Assembly: GCA_035556395.1 (NCBI GenBank)
Contig: DATMFB010000171.1
Span: forward strand, 1-9,688
Source of the DNA: 73-13 sp035556395
GTDB taxonomy: Bacteria > Actinomycetota > Actinomycetes > Actinomycetales > Microbacteriaceae
Direction of reading: 5' to 3'
Length of the DNA: 9,688 bases
The notes under the pieces are model-generated. The model was not told where the DNA came from. It ran no database searches and saw only the letters and a list, made by a program, of their open reading frames with translations. Shown piece by piece: positions 1 through 5,791 of this stretch (within the stretch, counting starts at the first letter, position 1; each line of letters opens with the position of its first letter). Position numbers and translations under genes: made by a program.

Positions 1-75
1 GACCTCCTTGCGGCTCCCTGAGCGAGCCGAGCGACCTCCTTGCGGCTCCCTGAGCGAGCGGAGCGAGTCGAAGGG
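1..75. repeat. Tandem 32-bp repeat running into a 28-bp dispersed repeat
   Basis: Positions 1-32 and 33-64 are two direct copies of one 32-bp unit differing only at unit position 28 (c in the first, g in the second). The second copy runs into a 28-bp element at 48-75 that begins CCCTGAGCGAGC, ends TCGAAGGG and stops directly before the stop codon of the DUF3145 gene. A related element lies at 1756-1783 (25 of 28 bases the same). Each unit contains CTGAGCGAGC and can form short GGCTC/GAGCC or GCTC/GAGC stems. Read on the minus strand each unit ends in CAAGGAGGTC, a near-perfect Shine-Dalgarno sequence. No T-tract follows, so it is not a standard intrinsic terminator. This looks like an intergenic REP-like repeat, an inference from its recurrence; the left side continues outside the window. 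Confidence 0.75.
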
Positions 76-594
76 TCAGCCGACCTTGTGCAGCCAGACC
101 ACGGGCGCGTCGGCGTGCGCGTGGCGGAAGGCCTCGAGCTCGTCGTCCCAGGCCTGGCCGAGCGCGATGCGCAGCTCGCGGTGCAGCTCGAACGCGTTCG
201 CGCCGGCCGACTCGAGGGCGTAGCGCACGCGATCCTCCGGGATGACCATGTTGCCCGCGGTGTCCGTCTGGGCATGGAAGACGCCGAGGTCGGGCGTGTG
301 CATCCACCGTCCGCCGTCGTGCCCGTGGCCGGCGTCCTCGGTGACCTCGTAGCGCAGGTGCTCCCAGCCGCGCAGCGCGGACGAGATGGCCGCTCCGGTT
401 CCCGGCGCGCCCTCCCAGACGTAGACGGCGCGCTGGGCACCGGGCATGAGCGGCTGCTCGCGCCAGGCGAAGTTGACGGCGAGGTCGAGGGCGCGACCGG
501 TCGCCCACTCGATGTGCGGGCACAGTGCCTTCGGCGCGGAATGCACGTACAGCACGCCGTGCGAGACGGGTCCATAGGACGCCGAACGAGCCAC
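76..594 (-). CDS. DUF3145 family protein
   Basis: 172 residues. The protein matches my knowledge of DUF3145, a family restricted to Actinobacteria whose biochemical function is unknown to me. Recognisable stretches are GVLYVHSAP (13-21), CPHIEW (25-30), EGAPGTGA (61-68), LRGWEHLRYEVTED (74-87), TPDLGVFHAQTDTAGN (100-115), VIPEDR (117-122) and the C-terminal LGQAWDDELEAFR and VVWLHKVG. No signal peptide or membrane segment is visible, so a soluble cytoplasmic protein is likely. I chose the GTG at 594 because GGAGG at 604-600 lies 5 bases before it and the protein then begins close to the conserved block. ATG codons at 606 and 660 are in frame but have weaker or no ribosome sites. The stop codon abuts a repeat element. 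It is transcribed in the same direction as padR but lies about 136 bases downstream of it, probably as its own unit. Confidence 0.88.
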   Translation of the reverse strand: MARSASYGPVSHGVLYVHSAPKALCPHIEWATGRALDLAVNFAWREQPLMPGAQRAVYVWEGAPGTGAAISSALRGWEHLRYEVTEDAGHGHDGGRWMHTPDLGVFHAQTDTAGNMVIPEDRVRYALESAGANAFELHRELRIALGQAWDDELEAFRHAHADAPVVWLHKVG

Positions 595-608
595 GATCTC
601 CTCCATTC

Positions 609-637
609 GAAGCCGCGTCCCCGGCGGGTGCGGCTTC
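609..637 (-). promoter_or_regulatory. Hairpin in the DUF3145 leader
   Basis: A perfect 8-bp inverted repeat (GAAGCCGC at 609-616, GCGGCTTC at 630-637) flanks a 13-base spacer. The spacer can itself pair CCC with GGG, giving a long GC-rich stem. On the minus strand it lies just upstream of the Shine-Dalgarno site (604-598) and GTG start (594) of the DUF3145 gene. It could be an RNA leader hairpin influencing initiation or stability, or a DNA-binding site; the sequence cannot separate these. Confidence 0.45.
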
Positions 638-677
638 CCCTCCGACCCGTGGGATGGCATGAATGGCGTTCGTGACG

Positions 678-683
678 ACTATT
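678..683 (-). promoter_or_regulatory. Weak candidate -10 box for the DUF3145 gene
   Basis: On the minus strand the hexamer reads AATAGT, 4 of 6 matches to TATAAT, and would give a leader of about 77 bases that includes the 609-637 hairpin. No convincing -35 is seen. A second 4-of-6 match, CATACT, lies further upstream in the same gap. The call is tentative. Confidence 0.2.
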
Positions 684-730
684 CGGTTGCGCACCCAGTA
701 TGCGACGACGGACCGAGGATTACAAGCGTG

Positions 731-1294
731 TCATTCCGGCGTGGCGGGCCTCGCCTTGCGGCCCCGCTTCGGCGGCGGCGCGAACCCGAACGGCACGACC
801 TGACTGAGCCGGGTCCTCGCGGCGGCGAGCCACTCGAGCTCCGCCTGGAGCGATCCCCGGCGGCGCGCGAGCACGACGTCGGCGAGCAGATCGTCGGGCG
901 CCTCGGCGAGCGCCCTCGCGAGCTCCCCGCGGGCGAGCGCCGACTGCGCGTTGATGAGCGAGCGCAGGTCGGCGCCCTGGAGGGTCGCCGCGAGCGTCAC
1001 CTTGAGCGCGAGCTCGTCGCGGGCGCCAGGCGCGTCCTGCGGGACGGGCGCGGCGAGCCACTCCTCCGCCTCGGCGCGCCCCTGCTCAGTGAGCTCGTAC
1101 GGGACCTTGCCGGACGAGTCCTTCGGCAGCGGCGCGATGACGCCGTCGCGGTGCATCCGCTTGAGCGTCATGTACATCTGCGCATCGACGACGTCCTCGG
1201 CCCCGCCCGTGCGGCGCCGGAACTCGTTCGCGAGCTGGAGGCCGTACGCCGGGCCAATGGTCAGGATCGCCAGGAGGGCGCTGCGCACGGACAC
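731..1294 (-). CDS. PadR family transcriptional regulator
   Basis: 187 residues. The N-terminal 80 residues form the PadR winged helix: the opening SVRSALLAILTIGPAYGLQL is typical, with the recognition region around DAQMYMTLKRMHRDGVI (37-53) and the wing ending in PYELTEQGRAEAEEWL (65-80). Residues about 92-165 are predicted helical, as in the C-terminal dimerisation region of subfamily members (Vir_act_alpha_C type). The tail is basic and proline-rich (PPPKRGRKARP). PadR proteins usually repress a neighbouring transporter or detoxification gene and often their own gene; no transporter it could obviously control is visible here. The start is GTG, preceded at exactly 6 bases by a TAGGCT box, so the message is probably leaderless. 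A 16-bp palindrome overlaps this promoter and suggests autoregulation. The effector is unknown. Confidence 0.9.
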   Translation of the reverse strand: MSVRSALLAILTIGPAYGLQLANEFRRRTGGAEDVVDAQMYMTLKRMHRDGVIAPLPKDSSGKVPYELTEQGRAEAEEWLAAPVPQDAPGARDELALKVTLAATLQGADLRSLINAQSALARGELARALAEAPDDLLADVVLARRRGSLQAELEWLAAARTRLSQVVPFGFAPPPKRGRKARPATPE

Positions 1295-1300
1295 GGAAAG

Positions 1301-1306
1301 AGCCTA
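1301..1306 (-). promoter_or_regulatory. padR -10 box, leaderless promoter
   Basis: On the minus strand the sequence reads TAGGCT, then CTTTCC, then the GTG start of padR. A TANNNT hexamer ending 6 bases before the start codon places the transcription start on or next to the first base of the gene. No Shine-Dalgarno site is present. The promoter sits in the 52-base gap after the cupin gene's stop codon, so padR need not depend on read-through. Confidence 0.6.
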
Positions 1307-1310
1307 CCGA

Positions 1311-1326
1311 GCGGAATGATTTCCGC
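1311..1326. promoter_or_regulatory. Palindrome in padR promoter, candidate PadR operator
   Basis: GCGGAATGATTTCCGC is a perfect inverted repeat with 6-bp arms and a 4-base centre. Counting from the inferred padR start at 1294 it spans -17 to -32, between the -10 box and the -35 region, where a bound dimer would block RNA polymerase. The position fits an autoregulatory operator. It does not resemble the ATGT-N8-ACAT operators described for some PadR proteins, so the assignment rests on symmetry and position alone. Confidence 0.5.
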
Positions 1327-1346
1327 GTGCGACCTCGAGCCGGTGA

Positions 1347-1835
1347 CTATTCCGCGTCGCACCTCGTCAGATCGGTCTCCGCGAGCGGCTCGCCCTGCTG
1401 GATCAGGTACGTCACGTCGAGGATGACCGGCTCGGTGCCCTCGTTGACGCCCTCGTGGATGTAGTCGGCGCCCTCGATGATCGCGTCGCCGGCGACGTAC
1501 TGGTGGACACCGCTCGGATAGATCGGCGCGTAGTGGGTGAGCACGCCCTGCCGGACGACCCCGACGAGCTGCCCGTGGTGGCAGTGCTCCCCCGTACCCG
1601 CGCCGGGCTGGATGGTGATCTCGCGGACGACCACCTGGACGCCCTCGGAGTCGGCGACGCTCACCTCGACCGAGCTCGGGTACGCGCCCGTGGCGATGTC
1701 CTTCGCGGCGATGGGCGCCGCGGCGGCGCAGCCGGCGAGGGCGAGCACGACCGCGCCCTGAGCGAGCACAGCGAGCCGAAGGGCTCGACTGCGACGCTTC
1801 GAATCGCCTGCGGCTCGCTCAGCGAACGGAATCAT
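1347..1835 (-). CDS. Cupin-domain lipoprotein
   Basis: 162 residues. A basic stretch (KRRSR, 13-17) is followed by a hydrophobic core and a lipobox LAGC with the lipidated cysteine at 36, so the mature protein should be anchored outside the cytoplasmic membrane. The rest is a single small cupin. Motif 1 is GTGEHCHHGQLVGVVRQG, with histidines at 84, 86 and 87; motif 2 is GDAIIEGADYIHEGVN, with His127 and Asn131. These are typical metal ligands, so metal binding is likely; the substrate is unknown. The ATG overlaps the pirin stop codon (ATGA) and has GGAGG 7 bases upstream (1843-1847), which favours this start over longer in-frame ORFs running into pirin. Unusually, codons about 3-27 coincide with a repeat cassette related to the one at 1-75. 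Confidence 0.82.
   Translation of the reverse strand: MIPFAERAAGDSKRRSRALRLAVLAQGAVVLALAGCAAAAPIAAKDIATGAYPSSVEVSVADSEGVQVVVREITIQPGAGTGEHCHHGQLVGVVRQGVLTHYAPIYPSGVHQYVAGDAIIEGADYIHEGVNEGTEPVILDVTYLIQQGEPLAETDLTRCDAE
1756..1828. repeat. REP-like repeat cassette inside the cupin signal-peptide region
   Basis: Positions 1756-1783 match the 28-bp element at 48-75 at 25 of 28 bases. Positions 1807-1828 match 39-60 at 18 of 22 bases. Within the cassette CTGAGCGAGC (1758-1767) and GCTCGCTCAG (1813-1822) form a perfect 10-bp inverted pair with a 45-base centre. The whole lies inside the cupin lipoprotein gene and encodes roughly residues 3-27, including RALRLAVLAQG at the start of the hydrophobic core. 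The matches were aligned by eye. Confidence 0.65.
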
Positions 1836-2809
1836 TGCGGGACCTCCGGGGGTCGTCGTCGGCGCGGGGTGAGGCGCACCGTGGGCAGCGGCGGCGCGGG
1901 GATTCGCGCCCCCTCGTGGTGCGCGATCGGCGGGCCGAACCGGTCCGCGCCGGCCTCCCAGTCCTCGCGCGCCTCCGCGATCTCCTCGTGGGTCCGACCG
2001 ACGAAGTTCCACCACATCACGAGGTCCTCGCCGAGCGGGCGTCCGCCGAGGAGCAGCACGACCGCGCCCTCGGCACCGGCCTGGATCGTCAGGGTCTCGC
2101 GGTCAGCCCCGAGGTAGAGAAGCGGACCGCTGCCGAGCGAGGTCCCCTCGACGACGACCTCGCCCACGGCCGCGAGCACGCCGTGCTCGAAGTCGGGGCG
2201 CAGGGGCAGCCGCGCCTGGCCGAACGGCTCGACGCGGACCTCGGCGCCGACGAGCGGCGAGTAGGTCGCGGCGGGCGACACCGCGCCGTCGAACTCGCCC
2301 ATCAGCACCGTCGCCGACCAGCAGTCGCCCGAGGCGACGGGCAGGTCGGAGTGCTGCTCGAAGTGGGGCGCCTGCCAGCGCGACTCCTCCGGCAGCGCGA
2401 TCCAGAGCTGCAGCAGATGCAGGGGCGCCGGCTCGTCGCCGAGCGTGAACTCGGAGTGCGCGATGCCGCGCCCCGAGGTCATCAGGTTGAGCTGCCCGGG
2501 ACGGATCTCCGCGACGCTCCCGACGGTGTCGCGGTGCATGATCGTCCCCTCGATGAGCCAGGAGACCGTCTGGAGGCCGATGTGCGGGTGCGGGAGGAGG
2601 TGCGAGACGTACGGGGCCGGGCCGGCCTGGTCGAGGAAGCACCAAGCCCCGATCGTCGGCAGCGAGCGCTCCGGGATCGTCCGCGTGACCTCCATGCCGC
2701 GCGGGCCGCCGAGCGGCACAACCCGCTCGGGCACGATGCGCGCGACGGCGCCGGGCAGGCCGGCGCCCAGGAGATCGAGCTCCTGCGGATGGCGTTCGAG
2801 CGTGCTCAT
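1832..2809 (-). CDS. Pirin family protein
   Basis: 325 residues, a two-domain cupin of the pirin family. The N-terminal domain has GAWCFLDQAGP (54-64), the signature HPHIGLQTVSWLIEG (74-88) and GRGIAHSE (113-120). By comparison with human pirin the metal ligands would be His74, His76, His118 and Glu120, all present; spacing matches (42 versus 43 residues between the second and third ligand). The C-terminal half (FGQARLPLRPDFEHG, LLLGGRPLGED, WWNFVGRTHEEI) follows the usual pirin pattern. Bacterial pirins are cytoplasmic metalloproteins, some with quercetin dioxygenase activity, others affecting central metabolism; which applies here cannot be told. The ATG at 2809 is preceded by TAGGCT at 7 bases and lacks a Shine-Dalgarno site, suggesting leaderless transcription. 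Its stop overlaps the start of the cupin lipoprotein gene, so the two are translationally coupled. Confidence 0.93.
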   Translation of the reverse strand: MSTLERHPQELDLLGAGLPGAVARIVPERVVPLGGPRGMEVTRTIPERSLPTIGAWCFLDQAGPAPYVSHLLPHPHIGLQTVSWLIEGTIMHRDTVGSVAEIRPGQLNLMTSGRGIAHSEFTLGDEPAPLHLLQLWIALPEESRWQAPHFEQHSDLPVASGDCWSATVLMGEFDGAVSPAATYSPLVGAEVRVEPFGQARLPLRPDFEHGVLAAVGEVVVEGTSLGSGPLLYLGADRETLTIQAGAEGAVVLLLGGRPLGEDLVMWWNFVGRTHEEIAEAREDWEAGADRFGPPIAHHEGARIPAPPLPTVRLTPRRRRPPEVPQ

Positions 2810-2816
2810 GGCTGCG

Positions 2817-2822
2817 AGCCTA
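2817..2822 (-). promoter_or_regulatory. Pirin -10 box, leaderless promoter
   Basis: The minus strand reads TAGGCT, then seven bases (CGCAGCC), then the ATG of the pirin gene. The position puts the transcription start on the A of ATG. It lies in the 45-base gap after ktrA, so pirin and the cupin gene probably form their own unit besides any read-through from ktrBA. No recognisable -35 is seen. Confidence 0.55.
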
Positions 2823-2854
2823 GGCGCGGCCCGCAGCGGTGGTCGAGATCGACG

Positions 2855-3544
2855 TCACTGGAGCTGCGCGAAGCGCTCGACGCGCTCCGTCGACCCGGTG
2901 ACGAGGATCGCGTCCCTCGGGCCCAGCACCGTATCGGCCGTCGCATAGGTCCAGCGCTCATCGGGCGGCTTGACCGCGGCGATCGTCACGCCGTAGCGGG
3001 AGCGGATCTCGAGCGTGCCGAGCGGCTCGCCCGTGAGCGGCACCGGCGGCTTCATCTTGACGAGGGAGAAGTCGTCGCCGATCTCGAGGAAGTCCTGCAT
3101 CGAGCCGCGGACGAGATGCGCGACACGGCGGCCCATGTCGCGCTCCGGCCGCACGACGTGCGCGACCCCGAGCTGCTCGAGGATGCGAGCGTGCGGCTCG
3201 GAGACCGCCTTGGCCCAGAGCTCCTTGACGCCGGCCTGGAGCAGGAGCGACGTCGTGAGGATGCTCGCCTCGATGTCGCTGCCGATCGCGACGACGACGC
3301 GATCGAAGTCGGCGACCTCGAGCTGGTCGAGGACGTCCTGCTTCGTCGAGTCGGCCTGGACGACGCGGGAGAGCTGGCCGTTGAGGCTCTGCACGATCTC
3401 CTCCGTGTACTCGATGCCGAGCACTTCGACGCCGGCGTCCATGAGCTCGAGTGCGAGGGCTGAGCCGAATCGCCCGAGCCCGATGACCGCGACCGTCGTC
3501 GCCGGCCCGGTGTAGTGCGGGATGCGCTGTCTGCGATTAGCCAA
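2855..3544 (-). CDS. ktrA: Potassium channel regulatory subunit, KtrA/TrkA type
   Basis: 229 residues, the usual length for KtrA. An RCK_N Rossmann domain occupies about 16-135: VAVIGLGRFGSALALEL holds the glycine motif GLGRFG (22-27), with acidic Glu45 at the end of the second strand, QADSTKQ (63-69), and the conserved RPERDMG (132-138). An RCK_C domain follows (about 150-228, from DFLEIGDDFSLVKM). The family forms cytoplasmic octameric rings that bind ATP, ADP or NAD(H) and gate the membrane subunit KtrB. The first codon is TTG, inside the last codons of ktrB (8-base overlap), with an AAGGAG site about 10 bases upstream, so translation is coupled to ktrB. The gene order, membrane subunit first, supports co-expression of one complex. 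Assignment to KtrA over TrkA rests on the single RCK_N/RCK_C pair; TrkA carries two. Confidence 0.92.
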   Translation of the reverse strand: MANRRQRIPHYTGPATTVAVIGLGRFGSALALELMDAGVEVLGIEYTEEIVQSLNGQLSRVVQADSTKQDVLDQLEVADFDRVVVAIGSDIEASILTTSLLLQAGVKELWAKAVSEPHARILEQLGVAHVVRPERDMGRRVAHLVRGSMQDFLEIGDDFSLVKMKPPVPLTGEPLGTLEIRSRYGVTIAAVKPPDERWTYATADTVLGPRDAILVTGSTERVERFAQLQ

Positions 3545-4898
3545 TGACGGGCCTCTCCTTCGGGTACTGATACATGATGGTCCGCGTTCGCAGCGCGAGC
3601 GAGGACGCGAGCGTGATCGTGCCGATGCGGCCGACGATCATCAGGAGGCACAGCAGCATCTGCGCGGGCCAATCGAGCGTCGGGGTGATCCCGGTCGACA
3701 GGCCGGTCGTCGCGAACGCGGACACCGCCTCGAAGAGCACCGGGGTGAGCGAGTCCCCCGTCATGATCAGGAGCGCGACCGTCGAGGCAGCGACGAACGC
3801 GACGGCGAGGAGCACGACCGTGATCGCCTCCCGGTGCACCGCGCGCGAGAGCCGCTTCCCGAACACGTTGACCGCGGTGTCGCCGCGGATCTCCGCGAGG
3901 AGGATGAAGAACAGCACTCCGAACGTCGTGACCTTGATGCCGCCGGACGTGCCGGCCGGGCCGCCGCCGATGAACATCAGGACCGACATCCCGAACAGGG
4001 TCTCGTCCTGCATCGCGCCGATGTCGACCGTGTTGAAGCCGCTCGTCCTCGTCTGCACCGACTGGAAGAAGCCGGCGAGGATGCGCGACCACGGGTCGAG
4101 CCCGCCGAGCGTGCGCGGGTTCGCCCATTCGATCGCCGTGATGAAGAGCCAACCGGCGACGAGGAGCGCGCCGCTGATCGCGAGGACGAGCCGCGTGTTC
4201 ATGCTCCACAGCCGCGGCGTCCACAGGTGCTTCCTCAGCTGCATGAGCACCGGGAAGCCGAGCCCGCCGAGGATGGTCGCCCCCGCGAGCGCGAAGTTGA
4301 TGACCGGATCCGAGACGAACTGCGTCATGCTCGGGTCGAACAGGCTGAAGCCGGCGTTGTTGAACGCGGAGATCGAGTGGAAGACGCCGAGCCAGATCGC
4401 CTCGAGCGGCTGCCTGCCGTAGGCGATGCCGAACTGGAGCGCGAGCACGATCGCGACGACCGCCTCGATGAGGAATGAGAGCGCGACGACGGCGCGGATG
4501 ATGGACTTCGCATCCGTGATCCCGAGCGACCGGTTCTCCGTCGCCGAGGTGAGCCGGGCGCTCAGCGAGATCTTGCGCACGACGAGCAGTCCGACGAACG
4601 TCGCGAACGTCATGATCCCGAGGCCGCCGAGCTGGACGAGGACGATGATGACGACCTGCCCGAACCCGGTCCAGTACGTCGAGGTGTCCGTGACCGTCAG
4701 CCCGGTGATGGACACGCTCGAGACGGCGGTGAAGAGCGCCTCGTTCCAGGAGGCGCCCCCGGGGCCCGCTTTCGAGATCGGGAGGGCGAGGAGCAGCGCG
4801 CCGACGACGATCGCGCCGAGGAAGCCGATCGCCACGATTCGGGTCGGTTGGATCGCGTGCCGGAGTGCGAGCACGCGGCCGGATCGACGCGGGGCCAC
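3537..4898 (-). CDS. ktrB: Potassium uptake channel subunit, KtrB/TrkH family
   Basis: 453 residues, an integral membrane protein with four membrane-pore-membrane repeats. The four pore loops carry the single-glycine selectivity filters: SITGLTV (Gly66), FNNAGFSLFD (Gly183), TRTSGFNTVD (Gly287) and FATTGLSTG (Gly399). GGGPAGTSGG (311-320) is the intramembrane gating loop of the third repeat. GRIGTITL near the end holds the conserved arginine of the last helix. The length fits KtrB and not the longer TrkH. KtrB dimers import K+, usually Na+-stimulated, under control of the KtrA ring encoded by the next gene. The start is GTG, with TACCAT 6 bases before it and no Shine-Dalgarno site, so the ktrBA message is probably leaderless. 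It is divergent from the dihydropteroate synthase-like gene across 77 bases. No c-di-AMP riboswitch-like leader is present: there is no room for one. Confidence 0.94.
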   Translation of the reverse strand: MAPRRSGRVLALRHAIQPTRIVAIGFLGAIVVGALLLALPISKAGPGGASWNEALFTAVSSVSITGLTVTDTSTYWTGFGQVVIIVLVQLGGLGIMTFATFVGLLVVRKISLSARLTSATENRSLGITDAKSIIRAVVALSFLIEAVVAIVLALQFGIAYGRQPLEAIWLGVFHSISAFNNAGFSLFDPSMTQFVSDPVINFALAGATILGGLGFPVLMQLRKHLWTPRLWSMNTRLVLAISGALLVAGWLFITAIEWANPRTLGGLDPWSRILAGFFQSVQTRTSGFNTVDIGAMQDETLFGMSVLMFIGGGPAGTSGGIKVTTFGVLFFILLAEIRGDTAVNVFGKRLSRAVHREAITVVLLAVAFVAASTVALLIMTGDSLTPVLFEAVSAFATTGLSTGITPTLDWPAQMLLCLLMIVGRIGTITLASSLALRTRTIMYQYPKERPVIG

Positions 4899-4904
4899 CT
4901 GGTG

Positions 4905-4910
4905 ATGGTA
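4905..4910 (-). promoter_or_regulatory. ktrBA -10 box, leaderless promoter
   Basis: The minus strand reads TACCAT, then CACCAG, then the GTG of ktrB. The TANNNT box ends 6 bases before the start codon, the same geometry as padR, mmsA and the phosphotransferase gene. No clear -35 hexamer is visible 16-18 bases further upstream. Confidence 0.55.
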
Positions 4911-4959
4911 GACCCGGCTGTCACCCTTCGTGGGACTGCCGGGCGCGTCTTCGCGCAGA

Positions 4960-4965
4960 TAGGCT
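4960..4965 (+). promoter_or_regulatory. -10 box of the dihydropteroate synthase-like gene
   Basis: TAGGCT lies 10 bases before the ATG at 4976. A start 7-9 bases downstream of the box would leave a leader of only 2-3 bases, nearly leaderless. There is no Shine-Dalgarno match in the cytosine-rich bases between. The hexamer is identical to the boxes in front of padR and pirin. The divergent ktrB -10 box lies 49 bases away. Confidence 0.45.
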
Positions 4966-4975
4966 CGGCCCCGAC

Positions 4976-5728
4976 ATGGACGTCCAGCGGGGAACTCGGG
5001 TCATCGGCATTCTGGTGCCGTCCTCGAGCGACCTCGACCTCTCCGCGACGATCCGCCAGGCGATCGCGTTCCACGGTCGCGGCGCGGACATCGTCGACCT
5101 CGACATGCTGCCGGGAGGACCCTTCGCCGGCATCGACGAGGACGCCGTCGCCCTCCTCGTGCGCGGCCTCGGCGAGGCGGGAATCCCGGCCTCGGTCACG
5201 ACGACCGACGCCTCGGTCGCCCGGATCGCCCTCGCCCACGGCGTGCGCTGGATCATCGACCCGTCCGGCACGACGGCCGATCCTGAGATGTTCAGCGTCG
5301 CGCGCCGCCCGTCGCTCGCGGGCTGGATCATCGGTCCGTGGTCGCCGCGCTTGGTCGCCGAGCGCGGCATCGACGCCTACAACGAGGGACTCGTCCGCAA
5401 CCTCGCGGCGCTCCTCGAGGCAGGGGTGCATTCCGACCGCATCGTGCTGAACGCGAGCGCGGGACTCTCGGCGACCGCGAGCGATCCATGGCGGATGCTC
5501 AATCACCTCGACCGCATCAAGGCCCTCGGCTACCCCATCCTCATCGACGCGCGCGACGAGCTGCTCGCCTCGATGTCATCCGACGATTCCGCGGCCCGAC
5601 TCGAGGATGCGGCGGTCGGTCTCGCGGTGCTCGCGGCCGGCGTCGGGGCGTGGGGCATCCGCACGCGCGGCGCCGAACGCGTCGCCGGTGCCGTCCAGCG
5701 CATCCTGGAGCCCCGGCGAAGCGCCTGA
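4976..5728 (+). CDS. Dihydropteroate synthase-like protein, probable pseudoenzyme
   Basis: 250 residues, within the usual size of the dihydropteroate synthase TIM barrel. Family traces are clear: GADIVDLD (37-44), AGIPASVTTTDASVARIAL (68-86), IIDPSGTTADPEMF (93-106), LDRIKALGYPILI (178-190), and a C-terminal AVGLAVLAAGVGAWGIRTRG. The catalytic signatures are changed, however. The N-terminal VNVTPDSF motif is ILVPSSSD, the GGEST loop is MLPGGP, the NDVSG asparagine is aspartate, DPGFGFGK is replaced by LNASAGLS, the SRK motif by ARDEL, and the terminal RVHD by IRTRG. Folate synthesis is therefore unlikely; a binding or regulatory role is an inference. I chose the ATG at 4976 because longer in-frame starts add arginine- and glycine-rich sequence absent from the family and overlap ktrB. 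It precedes the coiled-coil gene by 63 bases on the same strand. Confidence 0.78.
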   Translation: MDVQRGTRVIGILVPSSSDLDLSATIRQAIAFHGRGADIVDLDMLPGGPFAGIDEDAVALLVRGLGEAGIPASVTTTDASVARIALAHGVRWIIDPSGTTADPEMFSVARRPSLAGWIIGPWSPRLVAERGIDAYNEGLVRNLAALLEAGVHSDRIVLNASAGLSATASDPWRMLNHLDRIKALGYPILIDARDELLASMSSDDSAARLEDAAVGLAVLAAGVGAWGIRTRGAERVAGAVQRILEPRRSA

Positions 5729-5733
5729 GCCGA

Positions 5734-5739
5734 TAGGAT
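5734..5739 (+). promoter_or_regulatory. Candidate -10 box for the coiled-coil gene
   Basis: TAGGAT just after the stop codon at 5728 matches TANNNT and would give a leader of about 45 bases ending in the GGAGGG Shine-Dalgarno site (5783-5788) of the coiled-coil gene. No -35 is evident, so read-through from the upstream gene is equally possible. Confidence 0.35.
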
Positions 5740-5791
5740 GACGAGCATTCGCGTGGGTCGGCGCCCCGCGTTCTAGGCGCTCGGAGGGCCA

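Noticed and set aside
1..64. CRISPR array
   Set aside because: The two 32-bp units are directly adjacent with no spacer between them, there are only two, and no cas gene is present.
48..75. Intrinsic terminator after the DUF3145 gene
   Set aside because: Only short imperfect stems can form and no T-tract follows on the minus strand; the block is better explained as a repeat element.
595..660. ATG starts at 606 or 660 for DUF3145, with GGAGGG (643-638) brought to ATG 606 by the intervening hairpin
   Set aside because: The GTG at 594 has GGAGG at 5 bases and gives an N terminus closer to the family, so a hairpin-bridged ribosome site is not needed. ATG 660 has no ribosome site.
1826..1838. 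Second PadR operator near the cupin start, from a CGGAATCATT resemblance
   Set aside because: Only one half matches, there is no dyad, and the bases are explained by the cupin start codons and repeat edge.
1836..2015. Upstream extension of the cupin gene to an ATG at 2015
   Set aside because: The extension lies inside pirin in another frame, is Arg/Gly-rich, and would bury the lipobox signal peptide; the ATG at 1835 has GGAGG at 7 bases and the ATGA overlap.
1835..3463. 542-codon plus-strand open frame across pirin and ktrA
   Set aside because: It is antisense to two genes with clear family motifs; its translation is Arg/Asp/Glu-rich low-complexity sequence without recognisable domains, the usual shadow frame in very GC-rich DNA.
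3522..4478. 318-codon plus-strand open frame opposite ktrB
   Set aside because: Charged low-complexity translation antisense to an intact membrane protein gene; not a gene.
4865..4975. Upstream extension of the dihydropteroate synthase-like gene to an ATG at 4865
   Set aside because: It would overlap the ktrB start and both promoters and adds residues not found in the family.
4899..4975. c-di-AMP riboswitch in front of ktrB
   Set aside because: The gap is only 77 bases and the -10 box lies 6 bases before the start codon, leaving no transcribed leader.
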